This document shows, piece after piece, positions 15,579-23,266 of a stretch of 64,000 bases of DNA; the stretch's first letter is position 1, and each line of letters starts with the position of its first letter. A model generated the notes under the pieces. It worked only from the letters and a program-made list of their open reading frames with translations. It searched no databases and was not told the origin of the DNA. A program made the translations under genes and the position numbers. Location: NCBI RefSeq assembly GCF_024398035.1, contig NZ_CP073748.1, positions 62,001 to 126,000 of the forward strand, written 5' to 3'. The DNA comes from Kordiimonas sp. SCSIO 12603 (lineage in GTDB: Bacteria; Pseudomonadota; Alphaproteobacteria; Sphingomonadales; Kordiimonadaceae).

Positions 15579-17555
15579 ATGAAGCTATTTGCAAGCGTAC
15601 TTGCGATCATAACCATTTCAACCTTAGTTCAGGCAGAAACCATTAAAGGAACGATCGTTGATGAAAACGGCCGGCCGCTCATAGCCCAAATCGCAACTGG
15701 CGGTTCGACCACACAAACCAAAGCTGATGGCAGCTTCAGCATCGACACATCAGACAGCTCTATTCAACAGCTTGAGATTTCGGCGGATGGTCACTACAGC
15801 ATGCTCCAAACCTTCAGTTATTATGAGCTGGAACTAGCCAATTTCAAAATCCCTACCATCTCTATGGTGGCAAAAGCCTCTGGGCGTACATTAATGGTGT
15901 TTGCAGGTGACACAATGATGGGGCGTCGTTTCTACAAACCCCACGCAGGCGAACCGCAACTAATCCACCGGGGCCGTGAAGTTGCGGACATGAAGGCAAT
16001 TCTGGCGCATATGAAGCCCTATCTGGAGCTGGCCGATTTTGCTTCCACGAACCTGGAAACACAGATATTCGAAGAAGAACCAAATGAGAAAGCACCAAAA
16101 TCTGTCACCTTTTTTACCCGCCCAGCCGCTCTGGAAGCCCTGAACTGGGCAGGGATAGATTATGTAACGCTTGGCAACAACCATACCTATGACTATCTGG
16201 ATTATGGCCTTGAAGAAACCTTCAAAGCTCTCGAAAAACATAAAGTTCCCCACTCGGGTGCGGGCTTTAATGAACAGGAAGCACTAACATCATACAGTAC
16301 AGCACTCGCTGGCACTCAATATGCTTTTGAAGGTTATGTCGGCTGGGCTGGAACAGGTAAAATTTCACAGGCTGCTGGTCAAAACAAAGGTGGGCCCGCT
16401 CTCGGCACCTCAGAAAACATCCTGACTGCAGTAAAACGAGACAAAGCAAAAAACACCATTCCCATCGTGCAATATCACGGTAGCTTGGAATATGGGGAGG
16501 AACCCTCACTTGATACAGAAACACGGCTCAAACAAGCCGTTGACGCCGGAGCAGCACTTGCCATTGCTCATCATCCCCATGTGTATCAAGGGCTTGAACT
16601 CTATGAAGGTAGTTTGATCGCATGGTCTCTTGGTAACTTTGTATTTGATCAGTATTTTTATGCCGCACAAGAAACCGCGCTTCTGTACGTATGGATGGAT
16701 AACGGCAAGTTCCACCGAGCAGAAGTCGTACCAATTTACGTGAAAGGTTACAAACCAACGCCAGCAACAGGTGCTATGCGCCACAGCATAATGAAACGTA
16801 TCAGCACATTATCGGCAAAAAGGCATACCTACCTCAAGCAAACTGGTGGGCACGGCTATATCACCGCTGAAAATATACAACCAGATGCACTCAGTGCGCG
16901 GGTAATAGATACAGACAGCACTGTTCAGTCCCTTCAAACTCTCGAATGGTCATCCCTTCCTGACATTTCAGGTAAAGAAGGCCGCAAACTAAGATTAGGT
17001 GAAGATATCCTCGCGCGCGGCGATTTCGAAGCTTATGCGACATTTAATGCCCCAGATCGAAGCTGGCTTGATTTGCATCCACAAATCTCCATTTCGTCTG
17101 AAGAAAGCCTTTCTGGGAAAAATGCTTTGAAAATTTCTCAAAATGGCAGTGAGAAAATAACCACTGGCATGCGTAAATTTACCAGAGTTTTTGCTCCAGG
17201 AAATCCAATGACATTATCTTTCGCAGGCAAGGCTACAAAGTCAGTTGAAGTACGAATATATATGCAGCGCCGTAAAACTCGAGATAAACTTTTCACAGCT
17301 CTCAATGATAATCCACGTATCCTGCTTGGTAAGACAAGGATGAGTAATCATTGGCAACAACATACCATTAATTTTGACAGTCCACGTGTTGGTACCCGCA
17401 GTATTCGAATTTTAATAGAGGTGGAAAACCTATCCGCCAGCGCTGCTGATACCTTTCTGGATGATATTAACCTGATTGAATGGAAAACACCCTTTTTGAA
17501 ACATACAGCTCAAGTTTCAGCCAGCGAGGATATATCTCACGTGGGATGGCAATAA
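15579..17555 (+). CDS. CapA-family (poly-gamma-glutamate biosynthesis-like) secreted protein with extra domains
   Basis: 658 aa from the ATG at 15579 (AGGGAGG 6 bases upstream; signal peptide 'LFASVLAIITISTLVQA'). Domain order: a carboxypeptidase-regulatory-like Ig domain (about 22-95, 'GTIVDENGRPLIAQIA'), the CapA metallophosphatase-like fold (about 105-375; 'VFAGDTMMGRR', 'ASTNLETQ', 'LGNNHTYDY', 'VQYHGSLEY', 'AIAHHPHVYQG', 'SLGNFVFDQ'), and a C-terminal galactose-binding-like domain (about 490-640). The metal-binding Asp, Asn and His positions of the fold are all visible. CapA proteins act in export or anchoring of poly-gamma-D-glutamate in bacilli, but many homologues have unknown roles. 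Position beside a D-amino-acid locus is suggestive only. Confidence 0.8.
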   Translation: MKLFASVLAIITISTLVQAETIKGTIVDENGRPLIAQIATGGSTTQTKADGSFSIDTSDSSIQQLEISADGHYSMLQTFSYYELELANFKIPTISMVAKASGRTLMVFAGDTMMGRRFYKPHAGEPQLIHRGREVADMKAILAHMKPYLELADFASTNLETQIFEEEPNEKAPKSVTFFTRPAALEALNWAGIDYVTLGNNHTYDYLDYGLEETFKALEKHKVPHSGAGFNEQEALTSYSTALAGTQYAFEGYVGWAGTGKISQAAGQNKGGPALGTSENILTAVKRDKAKNTIPIVQYHGSLEYGEEPSLDTETRLKQAVDAGAALAIAHHPHVYQGLELYEGSLIAWSLGNFVFDQYFYAAQETALLYVWMDNGKFHRAEVVPIYVKGYKPTPATGAMRHSIMKRISTLSAKRHTYLKQTGGHGYITAENIQPDALSARVIDTDSTVQSLQTLEWSSLPDISGKEGRKLRLGEDILARGDFEAYATFNAPDRSWLDLHPQISISSEESLSGKNALKISQNGSEKITTGMRKFTRVFAPGNPMTLSFAGKATKSVEVRIYMQRRKTRDKLFTALNDNPRILLGKTRMSNHWQQHTINFDSPRVGTRSIRILIEVENLSASAADTFLDDINLIEWKTPFLKHTAQVSASEDISHVGWQ

Positions 17556-17563
17556 ACACCATA

Positions 17564-17581
17564 CTTTCCATCATTGGAAAG
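17564..17581. terminator. Small hairpin between convergent genes
   Basis: CTTTCCA-TCAT-TGGAAAG between the CapA-like gene (+) and the ABC permease/M1 gene (-). Seven-base stem, no T-run; weak candidate. Confidence 0.3.
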
Positions 17582-17596
17582 GCTGAGACCATTCAT

Positions 17597-20500
17597 CTAC
17601 TCCATGCTTATGCGGTTATTATCTCTATTCAGATCAATAATGGTTAAGTATGGATCGAGAATAACTTCAACTGGCTTCTCGTCGAGCTTCACTGTCAACT
17701 GAGATCCTAACTGCAAGATGTTATGCTCTGCTTCATATATCATTTCACCGTTAGCATTATAGACAACAATATTGATGTCTTGTGCAAATTGCCCAGCATC
17801 TGAGTTGCCAACTTCATCAACAATGGTTTTTATAGCCGCAACGGTTAAATCAAGCTCATATTTACCATTTTCTAACTCTGTCGCTTGTGCTGCTTTGATA
17901 CTAATTTCATTGATCGCGACAGATTTAAACCATTCATCGATCAAACTATGCGTTTGGATGGGGGCATATTTTTTGAGCACAGCGATCAAATCAACGGAAA
18001 CAGGCGACCTTCTTGGATAGCTATGTTTATCCAAAATTTCTCGTAGAGCACCGTTTACCGCACCTTCTCCGAGGGCTTCCTTCAGTGCATGCAACGCCAT
18101 AACACCCTTATAATGGGAAAGGTAATTTTGATGGTCCTGAACTCGGTATAGAGGCACTTCTGGAGAAGAAAGTCCTGACCGTCCTGAAAGATACCGATCA
18201 TGTTCAACTCCTAGCCAGCCAAGCATAATATCCCTACCCTGATGCTTCTCAAGCGAGAGTAACTCGGCATAACGAGCCACAGTTTCAAGGAATAAACCAC
18301 CCCCTTCATATTTATCTGTATTCGCGGGTGCTAAACTATGTCCCCACCACTGCCGGGCAATTTCACGAGCAACCACGCGAGACACATGATCAATGAAAAT
18401 CTTATCGTCCTGCAGGTTACGTATATCCAAACTGAAAATCGATTGTTCCCCGAAAAGCAGCATCCCGGGTGCAGCAAAGCCTCTTATTGTGATGCCCGCA
18501 AAAGCCGGTGCTTCAACAATCTTCAACTCTTCATAAGGATACGGTCCGAATATCTCGGAAAAATATGCAATCGCGTTCGCTGCAGCTTCATGTATACGGT
18601 CCACATTCCTTAAAGAATTAGGAGATGAATATACCGTTGTTTTAACGCCGCTATGTATTTGCTCTGTACCAATATACCGACCCGCAGCAACAGGCAGAAT
18701 ATTGCGAATAGGCTGCCGCGCGGTGAAACGATGTATTGTTCCCTTTGAAGACTTTTCCAAACCTACAAGTTTGCCAGGTGCTACAACCGTGAAATCATCT
18801 GGTGCTGCTACTGTAAGATCAAGTGTGACCCAGTTACCCTGCCTTTCAAGATCACTACCATCAACAGCCACAGCAGCTTCTGGTTTCACCATAGCAGGCA
18901 TAGCCGGAAGATTATGTTCTTTTCGTAAACGGGACCTGACTATAGTCCGCTTTTTTTGATACCCAATGGTTGGCAAAACATACCGATCCAAGAAAATAAA
19001 AGCATGCGATTGGGTAATTGTATTCACAGGCCGGCTGTTACTAAAACCTGACTGCTGATGGTTCACCAAGAAATTCAGTGTAGTCCTTTCATTTGGTTTT
19101 AAAGGAGTGTTTAGTTCGAAAATAGCCGTGTTATGTTGAATATTGTCATCTACAATTTCTGCATCAATGATTTCAAATTCACTTTCCGCAAATGAAGCGC
19201 CACCAACTAAAATCCGGGATATATCAGCACTTGTTTGATTGACGAGTTCCATCTGTCCGGCGAGACGGTAAGCACGCCCTTTTGGCATCAACTCCAATTC
19301 AGCAGTAACTGCTGTAACTGCGGGCTGAGGCACATCTTGAAAGGCCGCAAACGTACGCTCATAGGCAATCTTATTAGCAACGATACGACTTGGCGGTTGA
19401 TAGGTTGCTGCGATGTTCGTTTGGTAAAAAATCCAACTGCCGGAAATTAAAGCAATACAGGTTGCAACAACGGGGATAGGAGAGATGTTTTTAAAATCTG
19501 TCAACTTTACCAAAGTTAAGTTCTTATAGGGCGTACGGTTGCCTCTTGCCCATATCTTACTTGCCCCTACCAACAGCAGCGTTACACATGCCAGCCAATA
19601 TAGTTGGTAGGCACTAAAAGCCTCAAAGCTTGTCTCATACCCACTGAATTTTGTGTAAGGAGCAGGTAGAAATTGCTCGAAGTGAAACAGGGGATGTTCC
19701 ATACCTAACGGGATGGCAAGGTCAGCGGAAAAAACGGCAAAAAACAAACATGAAAATGACAAGCCAACATATCTATTATTGCCAATAATCTGAAAAAATC
19801 CGCAAATCGCACCATTGATAGCAAGTGGAATTAGCCCGAAATAATACAGTGATGCATATACTCCAAGGTCAAATTCATAAAACCCATTGAGCAGTTGCAG
19901 CACCATACTTGCCATTATAGCAAGTGTGATCATCGCAACAGGGATAACGCTAAGAGCAACAACTTTCGCAAACAGAAACCCTAAAGACTTAATCGGCAAA
20001 GCATGCAAAATGTAGTTGATGCCTATATTCTTTTCTCTGGAGAAAACTTCCCCGCTGAAGAAAATCAGCATCAACAACCCAAATGTTGGCAAATGATCAG
20101 GCTGGAAGCGTTTGATAAGCGCTGCTGTAGTGGGGAGTGCCGGGCTGCTGAAAGGAAACTTGGCGATAACAGTGAGCATTTCAGCACTCACGAAAGCAAC
20201 CCAAATGGTCATCGCTATCCAGAATACTTTACTTTTAATCAGAAGATTTGATTCAATCTTTATTAAAGAAAGCACACTTTTGAGATCATTAACCTTGCAA
20301 GCAACCGAAGGGATTATGCCCTTCAATTGAATACTATCTACCACTACCTCTTTATCAGCTGATTTTTCATGAACATATGCCTTCTGCATATTAAACTTTT
20401 TGAAGGCGAGCCAGAGCAATGCGCCCCCGCTAACTGTCCATAACAATCTGTTAATAAGAAAATTACCGCTTAACCCCACCAGCAAAGCGTTTTGCTCCTG

Positions 20501-21199
20501 AATGCTCCAATATTCTGTTTGTTGTAAAAAGGCTGAAACGGCATATGGATCAACAAGGGCGGCTAATTGCTGAATTCCCGAACTTGCTACTACTGATCCT
20601 GTTCCTGAAAGCAATGGGGAACCAATGAATGTGGATGAAAACATATACATCCCGAAAAGCATGACAGCCGCCAAATATGTCGCAATATGGCTTTTCGTCA
20701 CCACACTAATAAAAAACAAAAAGCTACTGATGAAAAACACAGTCGGCATTATCATGACCAGGAAGGGCCAGATGTAATCAAAAAGCTTAAAACTAGCCGC
20801 TGATGCTGCGGCATTTGATGTTAGAATAAAATCAAGCATCATACCAAGCGGTACAGCTAGCATCACCAATATTGAAGACAGTAAAACCCCAGCAAAGCGT
20901 GAAATGATTAACTGCTTCTTGGTAATGGAAGTCGACAACACCAACTCAGACATATTGCTATCTAAATCACGCAACACGGCGCGATTACAAAAAGCTGCAA
21001 TAACGAAGGTTACAAGCCAGGAAATCAGCCCAAATTTAAAGGTGATAAGATATGGTGAATTTGTATGAACACCCCCATCACCACTACTGAAATTAAAAGT
21101 AAGAATAAGTCCAAGAAATAGAAATACGGCGAAGGTAATAACAAACGCTAATTGTTTGGTATGATATTGCCATTCAAAATTACAATATGTGCCAATCAT
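17597..21199 (-). CDS. ABC-2 type permease fused to an M1-aminopeptidase-like domain
   Basis: 1200 aa. The first ~580 residues hold about 12 membrane helices in two ABC-2-like halves ('CNRAVLRDLDSNMSELVLSTSITKKQLIISRF', 'FFSGEVFSREKNIGINYILHALPIKS'). The remaining ~600 residues are extracytoplasmic and follow the M1 metallopeptidase plan, including 'QWWGH' and 'LETVARYAELL'. The zinc motif HExxH reads R945-E-I-A-R949, so both histidine ligands are replaced by arginine, and the GxMEN substrate motif is not recognisable. The peptidase domain should therefore be non-catalytic. It starts 3 bp after the stop of the ATPase gene and forms one transporter with it. Substrate unknown; the domain may bind a peptide or surface factor. 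Confidence 0.85.
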   Translation of the reverse strand: MIGTYCNFEWQYHTKQLAFVITFAVFLFLGLILTFNFSSGDGGVHTNSPYLITFKFGLISWLVTFVIAAFCNRAVLRDLDSNMSELVLSTSITKKQLIISRFAGVLLSSILVMLAVPLGMMLDFILTSNAAASAASFKLFDYIWPFLVMIMPTVFFISSFLFFISVVTKSHIATYLAAVMLFGMYMFSSTFIGSPLLSGTGSVVASSGIQQLAALVDPYAVSAFLQQTEYWSIQEQNALLVGLSGNFLINRLLWTVSGGALLWLAFKKFNMQKAYVHEKSADKEVVVDSIQLKGIIPSVACKVNDLKSVLSLIKIESNLLIKSKVFWIAMTIWVAFVSAEMLTVIAKFPFSSPALPTTAALIKRFQPDHLPTFGLLMLIFFSGEVFSREKNIGINYILHALPIKSLGFLFAKVVALSVIPVAMITLAIMASMVLQLLNGFYEFDLGVYASLYYFGLIPLAINGAICGFFQIIGNNRYVGLSFSCLFFAVFSADLAIPLGMEHPLFHFEQFLPAPYTKFSGYETSFEAFSAYQLYWLACVTLLLVGASKIWARGNRTPYKNLTLVKLTDFKNISPIPVVATCIALISGSWIFYQTNIAATYQPPSRIVANKIAYERTFAAFQDVPQPAVTAVTAELELMPKGRAYRLAGQMELVNQTSADISRILVGGASFAESEFEIIDAEIVDDNIQHNTAIFELNTPLKPNERTTLNFLVNHQQSGFSNSRPVNTITQSHAFIFLDRYVLPTIGYQKKRTIVRSRLRKEHNLPAMPAMVKPEAAVAVDGSDLERQGNWVTLDLTVAAPDDFTVVAPGKLVGLEKSSKGTIHRFTARQPIRNILPVAAGRYIGTEQIHSGVKTTVYSSPNSLRNVDRIHEAAANAIAYFSEIFGPYPYEELKIVEAPAFAGITIRGFAAPGMLLFGEQSIFSLDIRNLQDDKIFIDHVSRVVAREIARQWWGHSLAPANTDKYEGGGLFLETVARYAELLSLEKHQGRDIMLGWLGVEHDRYLSGRSGLSSPEVPLYRVQDHQNYLSHYKGVMALHALKEALGEGAVNGALREILDKHSYPRRSPVSVDLIAVLKKYAPIQTHSLIDEWFKSVAINEISIKAAQATELENGKYELDLTVAAIKTIVDEVGNSDAGQFAQDINIVVYNANGEMIYEAEHNILQLGSQLTVKLDEKPVEVILDPYLTIIDLNRDNNRISME

Positions 21200-21202
21200 A
21201 GC

Positions 21203-22069
21203 CTAACCCTGCTGCAATGTATTAAAATAAACATCTTCAAGTGTTGGTGTTACACACTTGAAGCCATCTTCAGGGCAAACTTCTGACAATATCCGGGCCT
21301 GTATCTTGCCCAGGTGAAGCTGCCGCGACAGCACTTGATAATCCCGTTCAAAAGGCTCTATTTCCGCCTTTCCAATAGCCTTCATCCATACACGGCCTGT
21401 TAATCGGTTAATCAACTCCGTCGGGTGGCCGCATTCGCGAATTTTTCCGCCTGACAAGATCGCCATACGCGTACATAAATCTTCAACATCAGAAACAATG
21501 TGCGTGGAAAGCAGCACAATAATATTTTCACTAATCTCGCTAAGAAGGTTGTGAAAACGGTTACGTTCTTCCGGGTCCAACCCTGCAGTGGGCTCATCAA
21601 CAATGATAAGTTTAGGGTCCCCAAGTAGCGCTTGGGCAATACCAAATCGCTGTTTCATACCACCTGAAAAATTTGCTACTGCGCGCCTGCGGGCATCGAA
21701 CAGATTTGTCTGATGCAGAAGAGCATTAATCTGCTCATGTCTCTGCTTTTTATCAGAAATACCTTTTAACGTTGCCATATGGTCCAACAGGTCAAATGCC
21801 GAAAATTTTGGATAGACCCCGAACTCCTGAGGCAGATATCCTAACTGTAAGCGTAATTCCCGAGGGGATTTGCTGATATCAATATTGTTAAAAGTAATGT
21901 TGCCAGCATCTGCATCTTGAAGTGTTGCGATGGTTCTCATCAGAGAAGATTTACCAGCTCCGTTCGGTCCCAGTAAGCCAAACATACCTTTCCCTATCTC
22001 AAGGCTCACATTATCGAGTGCCTGTACACCATTCGAATATTTTTTTGATAGGTTATGAATTTCCAGCAT
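21203..22069 (-). CDS. ABC transporter ATP-binding protein
   Basis: 288 aa from the ATG at 22069 (GAGG 6 bases upstream), which puts 'MLEIHNLSKKYSNG' at the N-terminus. Walker A GPNGAGKSS, Q-loop 'YLPQEFGVYP', signature 'FSGGMKQR', Walker B 'LIIVDEP' and switch His in 'LLSTHIVSD' are all intact. The C-terminal ~80 residues match the tail of exporter ATPases of the CcmA/NatA type. Pairs with the 1200-aa permease fusion. The start lies 186 bp from a divergent LysR gene. Confidence 0.92.
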   Translation of the reverse strand: MLEIHNLSKKYSNGVQALDNVSLEIGKGMFGLLGPNGAGKSSLMRTIATLQDADAGNITFNNIDISKSPRELRLQLGYLPQEFGVYPKFSAFDLLDHMATLKGISDKKQRHEQINALLHQTNLFDARRRAVANFSGGMKQRFGIAQALLGDPKLIIVDEPTAGLDPEERNRFHNLLSEISENIIVLLSTHIVSDVEDLCTRMAILSGGKIRECGHPTELINRLTGRVWMKAIGKAEIEPFERDYQVLSRQLHLGKIQARILSEVCPEDGFKCVTPTLEDVYFNTLQQG

Positions 22070-22172
22070 AGCAAACCTCATCTGATAATTTCAGTACTAA
22101 GGTAGTGAAAATCAGGTAGCCCTGCCATTAAGCAGCTCTTATTGTTCAATTAACAGCGGCAGGGATTACACA

Positions 22173-22203
22173 GGTTTTCTATATGCGGTAGTTATAGAAA
22201 ACC
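22173..22203. promoter_or_regulatory. LysR-type binding site (T-N11-A, 10-bp perfect arms)
   Basis: GGTTTTCTAT and ATAGAAAACC form perfect inverted arms separated by 11 bases; the T at 22182 and A at 22194 satisfy the classical LysR T-N11-A rule. It lies in the short region between the divergent ABC-transporter operon and the LysR gene at 22255, 52 bp from the latter's start. Confidence 0.75.
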
Positions 22204-22254
22204 ACGGTTTAACATTGGTCCGACAATGAAGCGTAACTATAGAGAGAGGTTGTG

Positions 22255-23172
22255 ATGATATCTGTTGCAGATATGGAATTTATTGTCGCTTTGGCAAAAA
22301 ACACATCTCTCGCCGCTGCGGCAAGGGATTTGAACATATCCCCACCAGCGGTCAGCCAACGCCTTTCCTCTTTAGAAACAAAAATGGGTTTACGCTTAAT
22401 TGAGCGGTCAGGCCGCGGAGGCGTACTGCTCACATCTGACGGCGAGCTTTTAGCTGAAAGAGCGATCAATATTCTTGCTGATATAGATAGCATGACCTCA
22501 GAGCTGGCTGATCGTCAAAAAAAGATTGTTGGCAGGCTAAGAGTTATGGCTCCCCTCGGGTTTGGAAGACATTATATTGCACCAGTTATTGCTGATTTCA
22601 GGCAAAAACATAGCGATGTATCTATTGACCTAACTCTTTCCGATAATCTTGCGCAACTCCCTGATCAAAGCTGGGACATTATAATTCAGGTAGCACCTCT
22701 CGCTGATAGTGGCCTAATTGCTATCAAGTTAGCTGAGAACGAGCGTTTTGTTTGCGCCTCCCCCGAATATCTTGAAACCCACCCTTCGGTGGAAACACCA
22801 CAAGACTTGATAAATCACGTATGTCTAACTTTGCGAGAGAATGAGGAAGATGACACATATTGGTCATTTAAATCTGCGGATGACGATATCCAGCAACAGG
22901 TCAATGTAAGAGTTAAATCTCAAATGTCTGCAAATGATGGTGAGACGCTTCAAAAATGGGCGCATCAGGGGTTGGGGATCATCCAGCGTTCTGAATGGGC
23001 CGTTCAGCAGGATATACGTGACGGAAAGCTTGTAAGACTACTTGGTGATTTTCATCTACCCGCTGCACCAGTTGTCGCTCTCGTAACAAGCAGAACCAAC
23101 CGGGCTACACGAGTACAAACCTTCATTGATTTCCTTAAAGACGCATTTGCACAGCCCAAGTGGCACAGCTAG
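22255..23172 (+). CDS. LysR-family transcriptional regulator
   Basis: 305 aa (ATG at 22255, with GAGAGAGG upstream; a GTG one codon earlier is also possible). HTH at about 5-60 ('FIVALAKNTSLAAAARDLNISPPAVSQRLSSLETKMGLRLIER') and an effector domain. The divergent ABC exporter operon and the perfect T-N11-A palindrome between them make autoregulation and control of the exporter likely. It is convergent with the TBDR gene downstream. Confidence 0.9.
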   Translation: MISVADMEFIVALAKNTSLAAAARDLNISPPAVSQRLSSLETKMGLRLIERSGRGGVLLTSDGELLAERAINILADIDSMTSELADRQKKIVGRLRVMAPLGFGRHYIAPVIADFRQKHSDVSIDLTLSDNLAQLPDQSWDIIIQVAPLADSGLIAIKLAENERFVCASPEYLETHPSVETPQDLINHVCLTLRENEEDDTYWSFKSADDDIQQQVNVRVKSQMSANDGETLQKWAHQGLGIIQRSEWAVQQDIRDGKLVRLLGDFHLPAAPVVALVTSRTNRATRVQTFIDFLKDAFAQPKWHS

Positions 23173-23215
23173 TCGCCAAACTCCAATCACTCAAAATTTC
23201 CCTTACTGGTTTGAA

Positions 23216-23239
23216 CAAAAAAGGGGGCCGTAGCCCCCT
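23216..23239 (-). terminator. Intrinsic terminator of the TBDR gene
   Basis: On the minus strand: AGGGGGC-TACG-GCCCCCT followed by six or more T. A strong GC stem with U-tail 28 bases after the TBDR stop codon. Confidence 0.85.
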
Positions 23240-23266
23240 GATCTTTAACTGACCAACAAAGATCAA

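Noticed and set aside
17597-22255. Possible frameshifted fusion of two genes in the 1200-aa permease/M1 protein
   Set aside because: The frame is continuous, the permease-M1 join is smooth, and such fusions occur as a known architecture.
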